The notes under the pieces were generated by a model that did no database searches, was not told the DNA's origin, and worked only from the letters and a program-made list of their open reading frames with translations. A DNA stretch of 64,000 nucleotides, from NCBI GenBank assembly GCA_963732905.1, contig CAVTBM010000007.1, forward strand, positions 264,822-328,821, given 5' to 3'. The stretch's first letter is position 1. Every line of letters starts with the position of its first letter. The position numbers and the translations under genes are program-made. Below are positions 9,163 through 18,307 of this stretch, piece by piece. This DNA is from DASQZK01 sp963732905. Its GTDB lineage: Bacteria > Bacteroidota > Bacteroidia > Bacteroidales > GCA-2748055.

Positions 9163-10350
9163 ATGACCATAAAAAAAAGGATTCAGGATCTTTCGGAAAA
9201 ATATTCAGACGAAGTGAAGGATATCAGGAGGCATCTTCATGCACACCCCGAACTTTCTTTTGAAGAATTTGAAACTTCAGCCTTTATAATATCGAAACTC
9301 ACGGAATGGGGAGTCCCTTTTACCGGTGGTTTTGTTAAAACCGGCATTGTTGCAGAGATCAGGGGAAAGGGAGAAGGGCGGCTTATTGGAATCCGTTCTG
9401 ATATGGATGCCCTGCCGGTTCATGAATTGAGCGATGTTCCTTACCGGTCGCTGAACAAAGGTAAAATGCATGCCTGCGGTCACGACGTCCATATGGCCTC
9501 TCTCCTGGGTTGCGTGAGGGTGTTGAATGAGATGAAAGACAGCTTTAACGGCCGGATTAAATTTGTTTTTCAGCCTGGCGAAGAAAGAATCCCGGGCGGC
9601 GCAAAACTGATGCTCGAAGAAAACTGTTTTGGTAACGATGAACCGGAACTGATGATTGCCCAGCATGTGTACCCGGAGATGAAGGTCGGAAAGGCAGGGT
9701 TCAGGGAAGGGCAGTATATGGCTTCATCAGACGAAATATTTATTACGGTAAAGGGTAAGGGGGGACATGCGGCCCTGCCTGAAAAGCTGATCGATCCCGT
9801 GGTGATCGCTTCCCAGATCATCGTAGCCCTGCAACAGGTAGTAAGCCGGCATGCCAACCCGGCCCTCCCGACAGTCCTTTCTTTCGGCAGGATCATCGCT
9901 GACGGGGCTGTTAATGTGATACCGGATGAGGTCAGGATGGAAGGGACCTTCAGGACACTTAACGAGGAGTGGAGAAAAAGGGCACATCAGATTATTGAAA
10001 GCACCGTCCATGGAATCTCTGAAGCCCTGGGCGGATCAGCTGATCTGGAAATCAGACACGGCTACCCGTCACTATTTAATAACCCTGAAGTGACCCGTAT
10101 TGCAAGGTCGGCAGCAGAAGAATGGCTCGGCGCAGCAAATGTCGAATCACTCGATATCCGGATGACAGCTGAAGATTTTGCTTACTTTTCTCAAAAATAT
10201 CCTTCCGTGCTATACCGCCTTGGCGTATCCGCCAACCCGGAAACCGCCGGCGCTCTGCATACTCCCGGATTCAAAATCGAAGAGTCGGCCCTCAAAGTGG
10301 CAGTGGAGCTGTTTTCCTGGATCGCCCTTACATTTCTTGGAGCATCCTGA
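9163..10350 (+). CDS. M20 family amidohydrolase / metallopeptidase (N-acyl-amino-acid hydrolase type)
   Basis: A 395-residue cytosolic di-metal hydrolase of the M20D group (hippurate or IAA-amino acid hydrolase type). Metal-site residues visible are Cys105 and His107 in MHACGHDVHM, Glu140-Glu141 in PGEER, His168 in QHVYPE, and a C-terminal His in GALHTPGF. The dimerisation (lid) domain lies at about 185-300. It removes acyl groups from amino acids or hydrolyses related amides; the exact substrate is not readable. It follows the TauE/SafE gene by 6 bp. Confidence 0.88.
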   Translation: MTIKKRIQDLSEKYSDEVKDIRRHLHAHPELSFEEFETSAFIISKLTEWGVPFTGGFVKTGIVAEIRGKGEGRLIGIRSDMDALPVHELSDVPYRSLNKGKMHACGHDVHMASLLGCVRVLNEMKDSFNGRIKFVFQPGEERIPGGAKLMLEENCFGNDEPELMIAQHVYPEMKVGKAGFREGQYMASSDEIFITVKGKGGHAALPEKLIDPVVIASQIIVALQQVVSRHANPALPTVLSFGRIIADGAVNVIPDEVRMEGTFRTLNEEWRKRAHQIIESTVHGISEALGGSADLEIRHGYPSLFNNPEVTRIARSAAEEWLGAANVESLDIRMTAEDFAYFSQKYPSVLYRLGVSANPETAGALHTPGFKIEESALKVAVELFSWIALTFLGAS

Positions 10351-10434
10351 TAAAGCCGCTGACTTCCTGATCCCTCTGCCCGAACTATTTTGTTTAGATT
10401 CATTCAAAATAATTCATTTCGTGAAAAATATCAT

Positions 10435-10464
10435 TTTGCATATTGCATTAAGAAGTTAACTTTG
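10435..10464 (+). promoter_or_regulatory. Bacteroidota-type promoter of the ferredoxin gene
   Basis: A TTTG box at 10435-10438 and TAACTTTG at 10457-10464 match the Bacteroidota -33 TTTG and -7 TAnnTTTG consensus, with an 18-base spacer. The site is about 40 bp upstream of the ferredoxin ATG. Confidence 0.6.
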
Positions 10465-10504
10465 CACCCATCAAACAATTAATTGTTAATTAAAGGAAAA
10501 TAAA

Positions 10505-10672
10505 ATGGCTTACGTAATTTCAGACGATTGCACCGCATGTGGCACATGTATAGATGAATGCCCTGTAGAAGCAATATCAGAAGGTGATATCTACAAAATT
10601 GATCCGGAACTTTGCACTGATTGTGGTGCATGTGCAGATGTTTGTCCGACAGAAGCAATATCACCGGAATAG
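10505..10672 (+). CDS. Small 2[4Fe-4S] ferredoxin
   Basis: A 55-residue clostridial-type ferredoxin. Two CxxCxxCxxxCP motifs are complete (CTACGTCIDECP and CTDCGACADVCP), binding two [4Fe-4S] clusters. It is a low-potential electron carrier for cytosolic oxidoreductases, for example pyruvate or 2-oxoacid:ferredoxin oxidoreductases. The protein is strongly acidic, as expected. It is monocistronic: its own promoter lies upstream and a strong terminator starts 21 bp after its stop. Confidence 0.95.
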   Translation: MAYVISDDCTACGTCIDECPVEAISEGDIYKIDPELCTDCGACADVCPTEAISPE

Positions 10673-10692
10673 AGAATGTCGGAATACAATAT

Positions 10693-10723
10693 AAAAGGCC
10701 ATCCCAACGGACGGCCTTTTTTT
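10693..10723 (+). terminator. Rho-independent terminator after the ferredoxin gene
   Basis: AAAGGCC-aTCC-caac-GGA-cGGCCTTT forms a stem with a T7 tail at 10717-10723, directly downstream of the ferredoxin stop codon. Confidence 0.9.
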
Positions 10724-10801
10724 ATGCTTACTTTAACAAATATACCTTTGAATGCTGCCGGATAAAGCATCCTGATCTGGCCTGTGGCCGGAGCTTCCCT
10801 G

Positions 10802-11671
10802 TTATCCGCCGAGCAATTTATAGATCGCTGAGAAATCCATGTCGCCAAGGCCCTGGTTTACAGCCATAGCGTATAATTCCCTTGTTGCCGCAGTTTCTGG
10901 CATAGAAATGTTATGATGATAGGCTTCACGTGTGGCCAGGAAGAGATCTTTGAGCATATGCTTCAGGGGAAAATCCGTTGAATAATCTTCAGTGGCCATT
11001 TTTACATTTTTTGAAGCCAGGAAGGGTGCAGCTACCGGCCCCCCGATCAGGATTTCCGCAAGGGTGGCATGATCGAGCCCGAGAGCCCTGCCCAATGTCA
11101 TGCCCTCCGCAAAGGATGCCATGGCGTTGGCAAGCATCAGGTTAACGACCATTTTCACGGCTGAGGCTTTGCCGTTTTCACCCAGGAACAGGATTTTACT
11201 GCCAACAGCCTCAAACAGGGGAATCAGATACTTAAGTTCATTTTCTTTTCCACCGACAAAGATGGTAAGCTCCCCATTTTCTGCAGGAAGCCTGGTGCCC
11301 GATACCGGGGCATCCACAAAATGCAGCTTCCGGGTGGTGGCTTCCTTAGCCATCTGCAGGCTAAACCCCGGGCTGACCGTACTGAAGTCAACCCATGTGG
11401 TTCCGGGTTTCAGGCTGTTGAGGAAACCCTCTTCCCCAAGGGCGTTTTCAGCAACAGCAACCGGATCAGCCAGCATGGTCATGAAAATATCCGATCCCTG
11501 AGCGAGATCACTCACCGAAGAAGCCACAGCCGCACCGGCATCTTCAAGATCCTTTGTTTTGGATGCAGTCCGGTTATAAACACGGAGGGGAAATCCGGCC
11601 TTGAGAATATTCATGGCCATCCTGCTGCCCATGATCCCCAGTCCGAAAAATCCGATTTGTCCCTTTATCAT
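10802..11671 (-). CDS. NAD(P)-dependent beta-hydroxyacid dehydrogenase (3-hydroxyisobutyrate dehydrogenase / glyoxylate-succinic semialdehyde reductase family)
   Basis: This 289-residue protein has an N-terminal Rossmann motif GFFGLGIMGSRMA (7-19), the substrate block DAPVSGTRLPAENGELTIFVGG (about 120-141) and the catalytic lysine K173 in KMVVN. Arg/Thr after the second beta strand (NRTASK) favours NADPH. Relatives reduce glyoxylate and succinic semialdehyde or oxidise 3-hydroxyisobutyrate. Its start overlaps the stop of the upstream Dps gene by 4 bases, so the two are translationally coupled, which suggests a detoxification role in stress. Confidence 0.88.
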   Translation of the reverse strand: MIKGQIGFFGLGIMGSRMAMNILKAGFPLRVYNRTASKTKDLEDAGAAVASSVSDLAQGSDIFMTMLADPVAVAENALGEEGFLNSLKPGTTWVDFSTVSPGFSLQMAKEATTRKLHFVDAPVSGTRLPAENGELTIFVGGKENELKYLIPLFEAVGSKILFLGENGKASAVKMVVNLMLANAMASFAEGMTLGRALGLDHATLAEILIGGPVAAPFLASKNVKMATEDYSTDFPLKHMLKDLFLATREAYHHNISMPETAATRELYAMAVNQGLGDMDFSAIYKLLGG

Positions 11672-12168
11672 GATTTCGAGGAAAAAGCCGATAACATCCA
11701 GTGTTCTTTTTCATATTGCCGGGTCATCCTGCTAATCAGGTCGGATGTCCCGATGTCGCCTACGTCTCCGGAGATATCGGCTGCATCGATGAGAAATGAC
11801 TCGACCGTTTCGAGGTCCCCGATCACCTCCAGAACCATTTCCCGGGAAGATAGTCCGGTACCCGTCTCTTCGATCTGGGAATTTTCGAGATAATCACTCA
11901 GACGGCTCAACGGAGTGTGACCGAAAACCCTGATCCGTTCGGCAACGAGGTCAACGTTTTCTGCAGTTAAGGTATATATCTCTTCAAATTTGACATGAAG
12001 ATCAAAAAAATCACTGCCCTGAACATTCCAGTGATAGTTTCTGAGTTTCTGATAAAAAACGCTGAGGTTGGACAAAAGCAAATTCAGGGAGTCAACCATG
12101 TCTTTTGTCTCTTCTTTGCTGAAACCCAGTTTAACAAATTGTTTCTGTGATGATGGTGTAGTATCCAT
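11668..12168 (-). CDS. dps: Dps family DNA-binding / ferritin-like stress protein
   Basis: A 166-residue Dps-type ferritin. Ferroxidase ligands are visible in NYHWNVQG (His) and DLHVKFEE followed by D and E at spacings matching E. coli Dps His51, His63, Asp67 (Glu here), Asp78 and Glu82. Dps dodecamers oxidise iron with peroxide and protect DNA. The frame stays open to 12258, but that would run through a strong terminator hairpin at 12200-12225, so the ATG at 12168 (MDTTPSSQK) is chosen. It is the first gene of a two-gene unit with the reductase. Confidence 0.9.
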   Translation of the reverse strand: MDTTPSSQKQFVKLGFSKEETKDMVDSLNLLLSNLSVFYQKLRNYHWNVQGSDFFDLHVKFEEIYTLTAENVDLVAERIRVFGHTPLSRLSDYLENSQIEETGTGLSSREMVLEVIGDLETVESFLIDAADISGDVGDIGTSDLISRMTRQYEKEHWMLSAFSSKS

Positions 12169-12199
12169 ATTTTTTAAAAGGTTTAAAAGGGTGATGATT

Positions 12200-12225
12200 A
12201 AAAAACCCGCCTGCCACCGGGCGGG
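12200..12225 (-). terminator. Rho-independent terminator of the HdeD-like gene
   Basis: On the minus strand CCCGCC...GGCGGG (12206-12211 with 12220-12225) is followed by six T. It lies between the HdeD-like stop and the dps start, separating the two units and arguing against an extended Dps N-terminus. Confidence 0.85.
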
Positions 12226-12287
12226 CTGTAGTTTCATGCATATAACATTCGCAGGCAATGAAAGTTCTTCATGAAATAAGTGTAGGC

Positions 12288-12821
12288 TTATGGCTTCAGT
12301 TCCTGTTCGCCGTTGGCATATTTAAAAGCTGTATAAAGAGAGTAGATCGCATAGAATAAAGCGTAAATCCCGATGATGACGGCAATGATCTTCGCTCCTT
12401 CAAACGGATTAAAAAGCAGCAGCAGTCCAACCACGAGGGAAAGGATACCGTTGAAGAGGATGAGTCCGGCACTCATATTCAGGGCTCGCAGACGGTTGTA
12501 TGATGAAAGCTGAAGCAGTGCAATGATGACCGCCCAGATGCCGAAAAAGGCAATAATGACACTCACGGAAATATGCGGATAAAGGATGATTATCAGCCCG
12601 AACAGGACATTGATACTCCCTTCGATAAGCCAGAATGTTCCTGTACCGCCTTTATGCCTGATACGGAAAGCATAACCCAGTGCAATAATCCCGCCCGCCA
12701 GGGCAAAGATGCCAAAATAGGTTGCCAGAAGAACAATGGACTTAGAGGGATTTACCAGAATCAATATCCCGAAAATAAGTGCAAGAATGCCCTTTAAAGC
12801 GGATGCAAGCCAGTTTTTCAT
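12288..12821 (-). CDS. HdeD / DUF308 family membrane protein
   Basis: This 177-residue protein has six hydrophobic helices in three hairpins, each with the DUF308 pattern of a Gly-rich helix followed by an I-L-x-P turn (GILILVNPSKS, GLIIILYPHIS, GLLLLFNPFEG). HdeD is linked to acid resistance in enterobacteria; in Bacteroidota the role is unproven. It ends in a charged tail. It sits among Dps, DsrE and reductase genes, consistent with a stress role, and has its own terminator. Confidence 0.88.
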   Translation of the reverse strand: MKNWLASALKGILALIFGILILVNPSKSIVLLATYFGIFALAGGIIALGYAFRIRHKGGTGTFWLIEGSINVLFGLIIILYPHISVSVIIAFFGIWAVIIALLQLSSYNRLRALNMSAGLILFNGILSLVVGLLLLFNPFEGAKIIAVIIGIYALFYAIYSLYTAFKYANGEQELKP

Positions 12822-12913
12822 ATTTATTTTGAATTAATGAGTTTGACCGTATTTAAATAAGACCGGAATTTCAGTATCCAAATCCAAAAACACTACCCCG
12901 GAAGAATCAACCG

Positions 12914-13459
12914 CTAATAAGAAAGCAGCGCAAAGCCTTTCAGCTGATCATTGACCAGAACGTTGAACGCGGCAGCGGAAATGATCATTCGCGGATTAAC
13001 CCAGTCGGTCCTGTAATGATTCTGCATCAGGCTCTGCGAGCAGACGTAAATCTTTACACCACTGTCAAGCAGTTCCTGGATGAGTTTCGAATTGGGATTG
13101 GCCTGTCCGGTCAGCTCCTGGTACTTCTCATCGGTGAGAGCAAGCGAAACAGCGTCGGCGTGAATAACTGCCTCCACCTTCATGTCGGAAGGCTGAATGC
13201 CATACAGGGCATACAGGTTGAGAAACATCGCGAGATGCTCGAGACCCGGGTTTAACTTGAACTGAAAGGCTGCCTCTTTGGAAATATCGAAAAGGATAAG
13301 GTTGTCCAGGTTTTTGTCGGGAAAAACTTTGGCTGCCTCAACCTTGTAAACGCCACCGTAGTCTTTTATTACGGGATACTGAATGTCCTGTCCTTCCGCT
13401 TTCTGAAAGGTATAAATGAAGGTGAACAGTAACAGGACTAAACAATGAATTCTTGACAT
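12914..13459 (-). CDS. Exported DsrE-like protein
   Basis: A 181-residue protein with a signal peptide (about 1-23, ending KAEGQ) and a DsrE/DsrF-like alpha/beta fold. Seen are the strand VEAVIHADAVSLAL, the lid region, and VKIYVCSQSLM with a single conserved cysteine at the usual sulfur-carrier position. DsrE relatives handle sulfane sulfur; exported single-domain forms are of unknown function. It starts just upstream of nothing on its strand except the 70-residue membrane protein, whose stop lies 15 bp before its start, so the two probably form one operon. Confidence 0.82.
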   Translation of the reverse strand: MSRIHCLVLLLFTFIYTFQKAEGQDIQYPVIKDYGGVYKVEAAKVFPDKNLDNLILFDISKEAAFQFKLNPGLEHLAMFLNLYALYGIQPSDMKVEAVIHADAVSLALTDEKYQELTGQANPNSKLIQELLDSGVKIYVCSQSLMQNHYRTDWVNPRMIISAAAFNVLVNDQLKGFALLSY

Positions 13460-13474
13460 TTTTAAATGATTTGA

Positions 13475-13687
13475 TTATTTTTTTATTTTTTTTCCTGCTG
13501 AGATAAACATCAGAATGCTGACGAGGATTAAAAGCAGGCTGAGAATAAGGGGAACAAGACCCTCAGTGAAAGGTGCAGAACTAACATCCACAGAATGCGC
13601 AACGGTAGCGTCAATGATAGTCTTGACGCCGAAAAATACCAGCCCGGCCACACCTATAATCAGAACTATTGTGCCTGTCTGTCTCAT
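13475..13687 (-). CDS. Small two-helix membrane protein
   Basis: A 70-residue protein with hydrophobic helices at about 6-25 and 44-64 and a lysine-rich C-terminus (GKKIKK), which favours cytoplasmic ends. No family was recognised. It precedes the DsrE-like gene by 15 bp on the same strand, so it is likely co-transcribed. The start ATG follows an AT-rich leader without a clear Shine-Dalgarno sequence, as usual in this phylum. Confidence 0.65.
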   Translation of the reverse strand: MRQTGTIVLIIGVAGLVFFGVKTIIDATVAHSVDVSSAPFTEGLVPLILSLLLILVSILMFISAGKKIKK

Positions 13688-13959
13688 GATCTGTCTGTTT
13701 TAATTTTATTCAATGATGCTAACTGAAGTGAATAATCTTTAATAAAATTCACTTAGGAGGAGATATACGATACTGTATTTCGTTTTAACCGGCACTCCTT
13801 TAATTCTTTTGTAAAGATGCATATGCAGGTATTAAGTCATACAAAATTGTGCCAATCCCGGTTTGTCGGCAATTTTGAGGGAAATATGTTGAAACACACT
13901 GATTATTGTAGAATTATTTCAACAAGGGAGAGGAGGGATACAGGGAGTTCCGGATCTGG

Positions 13960-14103
13960 TCAGAGGCGGTCGCTCAGATCTTTCATCCGGTTTTCAAGGA
14001 GCGAAACTTTTTCCTCCAGTTTCCGGATACGGGCAGACAATTCCTTATTGATCTTTTCAAGAAGGAGTTTGTTTTTCATTATATCGTCCTGAAATTGCTG
14101 CAT
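13960..14103 (-). CDS. Short coiled-coil protein
   Basis: The 47-residue reading frame (MQQFQDDIMKNK...) is one amphipathic heptad-repeat helix with Leu/Ile at a/d positions, ending LSDRL. It could extend 16 residues upstream to 14151, but that part is Cys-rich and unlike a coiled coil. No family is recognised; small coiled-coil proteins of this kind (SlyX-like in size and heptad pattern) exist widely. Support is compositional only. Confidence 0.45.
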   Translation of the reverse strand: MQQFQDDIMKNKLLLEKINKELSARIRKLEEKVSLLENRMKDLSDRL

Positions 14104-14208
14104 TTGAGATAATTTTAGGGGTTGACAAAGAATACAGATTCGCGTCACCATTTTTCCTTCCGGCCGTCAGACAGCCGGGCAGAGACAGGCCTGATGTTTC
14201 GCGGTATC

Positions 14209-14259
14209 AGAAAAATAAGAGGGCTGCCCCGTCAGTCATCTGACGAAAAGGGCAGCCCT
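14209..14259 (-). terminator. Terminator of the sugar isomerase-like lipoprotein gene
   Basis: A perfect 10-bp stem, AGGGCTGCCC (14220-14229) with GGGCAGCCCT (14250-14259), encloses a second small stem (CGTCAG/CTGACG). On the minus strand it is followed by TCTTATTTTT. It lies 21 bp past the stop at 14281. Confidence 0.85.
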
Positions 14260-14280
14260 GAAAGATCGTGATGATCCGGA

Positions 14281-15150
14281 TTATTTCACATAATCCGCAT
14301 TCTGTAAGAATTCAAAACTTTTTTCCACGCTGACGATCGGATCATAATTATATTCTTCCACTTCAACGATATAGTATTTAACGCCGGCTTTTTCTGCATT
14401 CGCAAATATTCGTTTGAAGTCCATCTTGCCGCTTGCACCCAGTTCTGCTTTGTCTTTCACATGCCATAACTCAAAACGGCCGGGGTATTTGTCAAAATAG
14501 GCTACCGGATCGGCTCCGCCTTCCACAACCCAGTAAAGATCCATCTGGAACATGACTTTTTGAGGGTCTGTATTTTGCAGCATAAAATCATAAATCGTCT
14601 GACCGTCAATCTGACCGAATTCCTTATCATGATTATGATATCCGAAGCGGATACCATTCTGGTTGCATTTTTCACCCACGGCATTGAAATAATCGCAGTA
14701 TTTTTTCAATACATCCAGGCTTTGATATGCATCAGGCCCCATGAATGGCTGTACGATAAACTTTACACCGGCAGCCTTGTGCGCGGCAATGCACTGATCC
14801 CACCATTCCATGGTCTTATCCCAGGAGGCAGAATCGGGAACCACCTGCCCGGTATGTGAGCTCAGGAAGTCCATGCCGTTCTGTTTAACCAGCGTGGCAA
14901 AAGCAACCGGATCCATCCCGTAAAACTTACCATTGTCGTAACCTGCTGCTTCCACAAAACCGTATCCGATTTTTCCAACTTTTATGATTGTGGAATCAGG
15001 GGCTGTTTTCATGTCATCTCTAACCGACCAGAGCTGAAGGCCGATGTATTTATCTTTTTTCTTTTCAGAGCATGAGTTCATAAGGCTGACAAATAAAAGA
15101 GAAACAAAAATAAGGGTCAGAAATCTAAAAGGGAAAGCTTTGTTTTTCAT
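14281..15150 (-). CDS. Sugar phosphate isomerase/epimerase-like lipoprotein (xylose isomerase-like TIM barrel)
   Basis: A 289-residue protein with a lipoprotein signal (VSLMNSC, Cys at 27) and an AP-endonuclease-2/xylose-isomerase-type TIM barrel. Family strands are visible as IGLQLWSVRDDM, FVEAAGYDNGKFYG, RFGYHNHDKEF, MFQMDLYWVVEGGADP, ELWHVKDK and YYIVEVEEY; the Glu, His, Asp and Glu metal ligands fit these strands. Bacteroidota encode many exported copies, probably acting on sugars or inositols in the periplasm. Substrate unknown. It is followed by a strong terminator and preceded by repeat arrays. Confidence 0.87.
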   Translation of the reverse strand: MKNKAFPFRFLTLIFVSLLFVSLMNSCSEKKKDKYIGLQLWSVRDDMKTAPDSTIIKVGKIGYGFVEAAGYDNGKFYGMDPVAFATLVKQNGMDFLSSHTGQVVPDSASWDKTMEWWDQCIAAHKAAGVKFIVQPFMGPDAYQSLDVLKKYCDYFNAVGEKCNQNGIRFGYHNHDKEFGQIDGQTIYDFMLQNTDPQKVMFQMDLYWVVEGGADPVAYFDKYPGRFELWHVKDKAELGASGKMDFKRIFANAEKAGVKYYIVEVEEYNYDPIVSVEKSFEFLQNADYVK

Positions 15151-15230
15151 TGCATGAAGGGTTGGTTAATTTGGGTATGAATATATGCATTTCTGTTTAA
15201 AACAGAAACCCGGGAGAGGAAATTTTGATG

Positions 15231-15289
15231 GGAAGTTAGGAAGTTAGGGAGTTATGAGGTTATGAGGTTATGGAGTTATGGAGTTAGGA
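15231..15289 (+). repeat. Degenerate 8-bp tandem array (GTTATGAG / GTTAGGGA type)
   Basis: About seven imperfect 8-bp units reading GAAGTTAG, GAGTTATG and similar on the plus strand. The same family, in either orientation, recurs at 33812, 35262, 41647, 42150 and 56144. Confidence 0.85.
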
Positions 15290-15326
15290 ATATTACTCCA
15301 TTTCACTAAATAGCTCATTCAGGGTT

Positions 15327-15433
<107 letters not shown>

Positions 15434-15440
<7 letters not shown>

Positions 15441-16318
15441 CTCACAAGTTTATAAGCCATGATCCTGTTGGCAAAAAATGTAGGCACAAGAAGCAGGTTT
15501 TTCGCCGGGATATATGTGATGTCGGCGGAATTGATTTTTTCATTTTTGGTGTTGATGAGAGAGATCTTGTGATGATCCGGGTAGATCATGTAGATCTCCC
15601 CGGCCCAGTCGGAGACCAGCCAGTAACCCGGATAGCCGGCCCAGGTAATCCCGTCGCCACTCTGAATATTTTCCGTGATTATGCTGATCATTTTTGTCCG
15701 GATATCAATCGACTCGAGCCTGCTGCTACCATCCGAGGCTTCCAGGATACGGCTGCTGTCCACGTACAGGCCGTTCGGGTGATTCAGCCCGTCGGCGAGC
15801 CATACGCTGAGTTCACCATTCTTCAGCCGGTAAATTTTACTTGTATCGCTGTCACTGACATATACCGTACCCTTACCATCGGAAGCCACGTCGTTCAGCA
15901 TTGAAGATCCGGGGGCATGGTAATGCTGAACTACGGTCCCCTTGTCCATATCGATCCCGACAAGTTCGTCAATGTCTGCAGTGTACAGCCGGTCACCGGC
16001 TATTGCCAGTCCTTTCGGACCTTTCAGCCCTTTCACCCATTCCAGTTCAATCAGATCTCCGGAGGGACTGAGTTTGGAAATAAAACCGTTCCCCTCAGCC
16101 TGCCCACGGTTTATATTCGATACATAACACTGATTCCGGGTACTGTCATAAACAACAGACTCCGGGGTTCTGAAAACCGAATCGGTCATCCAGGCCTGTT
16201 CCAGTCTGAAGCTTGCGTTGGATGGTGATTCACTTCGGACCTTTTCTTTTTTGACACCGATATTACAGGTTGCAAGTACCGGGATGAAAATCAGGAGGAG
16301 GTAAACAGGTCGTTTCAT
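15434..16318 (-). CDS. SMP-30/gluconolactonase-like beta-propeller lipoprotein
   Basis: A 294-residue protein with a short lipoprotein signal (VLATC, Cys at about 19) and a six-bladed propeller of the SMP-30/NHL-like class. Blade motifs are PESVVYDSTRNQCYVSN, KGLAIAGDRLYTAD, LNDVASDGKGTVYVSD, HPNGLYVD and GITWAGYPGYWLVSD. Relatives are lactonases or ligand-binding propellers; the role here is open. The 3' end runs straight into a 7-bp tandem array, and its last codons and stop resemble the array. Confidence 0.82.
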
Positions 16319-16789
16319 GGTTGTAGTGTTTAGGTGTTAAGGTTATGGTGAAACAAACCGGGAAAGAATAATGTTTGAACAACCTGTCAATCCGGGCTTT
16401 CGGATTTTCAACAGCCAGATCATCGGCAGGAAAAAGAGGAAACACTTCCCAAAAAGGTTACTTTCCCGAAGGAGAAGAAAGGGTGGATGCCCTGGACACT
16501 TCTAAAGTTCTTCCGGAACTTCCGGTCCAGTAAATCCGGGTATGCTCCGCTGCTGAAGCAGTCTCTGTTACCGGCTTTTTCATCTCCCCGCTTGCCCGTA
16601 CTATCTCTGTTTTCCGAATTCTCAGAGTTTCTTTCGGTCAGATAAATAATCTCTTCCGAACCATTTTTTCGCCGGTTGGTTATTTATACAGTGCCGTTTT
16701 GTGAAACCCAGCGAGAACCGGAATGATCTCCGGATCGGAGCAGGATGACGGGCAGTGCATATCGTGAAAGAAAGAATCAGGAGTTTATC
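16319..16789. other. Intergenic region without recognised gene
   Basis: This divergent interval lies between the minus-strand propeller gene and the plus-strand cupin gene, so both promoters should lie here. Short open frames on both strands are unconvincing and no repeat of the tandem families is present. I see nothing else that can be supported. Confidence 0.5.
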
Positions 16790-17329
16790 ATGAATAGGGT
16801 TAAGGAGTTAACACAGTTGGATATTCAGACTTATATTTTGATGGAGAACGGATACTTTCCAAACAACGGTTCCCTTCCTCTTCTGATTTACCGGAGCGTA
16901 ATCCGGTTCGACGGAGGAGATCCGGGACAGGAAGTGGAAAATCTGTTTCATGATAATCATTGGTTCAACTCATGGCATGATGGAATTTTCAGATTTCACC
17001 ACTATCACAGTAATGCACATGAAGTACTGGGCATTTACGGAGGTATTGCAAAAGTACAGCTTGGCGGTGAGGGCAGCCTCACTACAGAATTGGGAAAGGG
17101 CGACGTGGTGGTCATTCCGGCCGGAGTGGCCCACAGAAATATGGGTTCATCGGGTGATTTCGTTTGCGTCGGGGCTTACCCGGGTAGCTCTGATTATGAT
17201 ATGAATTACGGGAAAGAAGGGGAACGGCCGGAAACCGACAGGAATATCGATAGAGTGTCCCTGCCTGAAAGAGATCCTGTATATGGTGAAAAGGGTCCTC
17301 TTTTTACATATTGGTACAAATCATCTTAA
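16790..17329 (+). CDS. Cupin-fold protein, YjlB-like
   Basis: A 179-residue single-domain cupin. The core HHYHSNAHEVLGIY gives His/His/Glu metal ligands, and the second motif PAGVAHRNMG gives the fourth His; GKGDVVVIP is the inter-motif strand. The N-terminal part (NNGSLPLLIYRSV) resembles B. subtilis YjlB-type cupins, whose activity is unknown. The start at 16790 has AGGAG six bases upstream; an in-frame ATG at 16745 lacks one. The SDR gene begins 9 bp after its stop, so they form an operon. Confidence 0.85.
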   Translation: MNRVKELTQLDIQTYILMENGYFPNNGSLPLLIYRSVIRFDGGDPGQEVENLFHDNHWFNSWHDGIFRFHHYHSNAHEVLGIYGGIAKVQLGGEGSLTTELGKGDVVVIPAGVAHRNMGSSGDFVCVGAYPGSSDYDMNYGKEGERPETDRNIDRVSLPERDPVYGEKGPLFTYWYKSS

Positions 17330-17338
17330 TCGGCGTTT

Positions 17339-18076
17339 ATGATTATTCTTATTACCGGAACATCATCAGGTATCGGCCTTGCGCTTGCACTGGGGTATCT
17401 GGAGGCTGGACACCAGGTCCTGGGAATCAGCAGGAAACCAAATGCTGACCTGGAAAAATATGATACCTTTCGTTTTCTTCAACAGGATATCTCAGAATTT
17501 GAAGAGCTGAAAGTGAAGCTTACCCGTTTCCTGCGGGGAACAGAACAAATGGACCTTTTAATTCTGAATGCCGCTATCCTTTCCCGGATTAAAGACCTTG
17601 GCGAAACCGGTCTTGAAGAGATCCGGAGAGTCATGGATGTCAACGTCTGGGCAAATAAAATCATCATCGATACCCTTTTTGAATCGGGCTGCAAAGTTAA
17701 ACAGGTCGTTGCCATTTCATCCGGTGCAGCTATCAGTGCTGCGAGGGGATGGAACGCCTATTCCCTCTCCAAAGCTACGTTGAATATGCTTATCAGCCTG
17801 TATTCAAAGGAACATCCGGAAACCCACTTTTCTGCCCTGGCTCCCGGAATTATCAATACTGGCATGCAGGAATATATCCGGGAGCTGCCCGGCGGAGACC
17901 GGTTCCCTGTAGTCAGGAGACTTCGTGAAATGTATTCAACATCCGGGATGCCTGGTCCGGAAGAGGCTGCTGTCAAGCTGATGCAGAGTATTGAAAGGGT
18001 CAAAGAAGTGGAGAGCGGCCGGTATACCGATGTAAGGAATATGAACGTGGAAAGTTCGAACAAAAATGAAGCCTGA
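17339..18076 (+). CDS. Short-chain dehydrogenase/reductase (SDR)
   Basis: A 245-residue classical SDR with the cofactor motif TGTSSGIG (6-13), NAA at 77-79, Ser128, and the catalytic YxxxK as Tyr141 and Lys145. An Arg after the second strand (GISRKP) suggests NADP(H). The substrate is not inferable. It lies 9 bp downstream of the cupin gene and is likely co-transcribed with it. Confidence 0.88.
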   Translation: MIILITGTSSGIGLALALGYLEAGHQVLGISRKPNADLEKYDTFRFLQQDISEFEELKVKLTRFLRGTEQMDLLILNAAILSRIKDLGETGLEEIRRVMDVNVWANKIIIDTLFESGCKVKQVVAISSGAAISAARGWNAYSLSKATLNMLISLYSKEHPETHFSALAPGIINTGMQEYIRELPGGDRFPVVRRLREMYSTSGMPGPEEAAVKLMQSIERVKEVESGRYTDVRNMNVESSNKNEA

Positions 18077-18307
18077 TCTGTTTGGTGTTCAATTAGAGAT
18101 AAAGATTGAGTGATGCTAGGGGAATAATGGATTACAGGTCAACTTTTTGTGACATGAATTCCACAATAGTCAGGATAGTCACAGGAAGCACTGGAAAATT
18201 AAATAGTTGAAATACAGCTGTTTGCTGGATATGACCAGCGCAAACCCGACTACATGGCATAATTTTATCAGTCTTTGATGATTGAACCAGGATAATAAAG
18301 TCAGAAC

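Noticed and set aside
12169..12258. N-terminal extension of Dps
   Set aside because: It reads through a strong terminator hairpin and is not part of the Dps fold.
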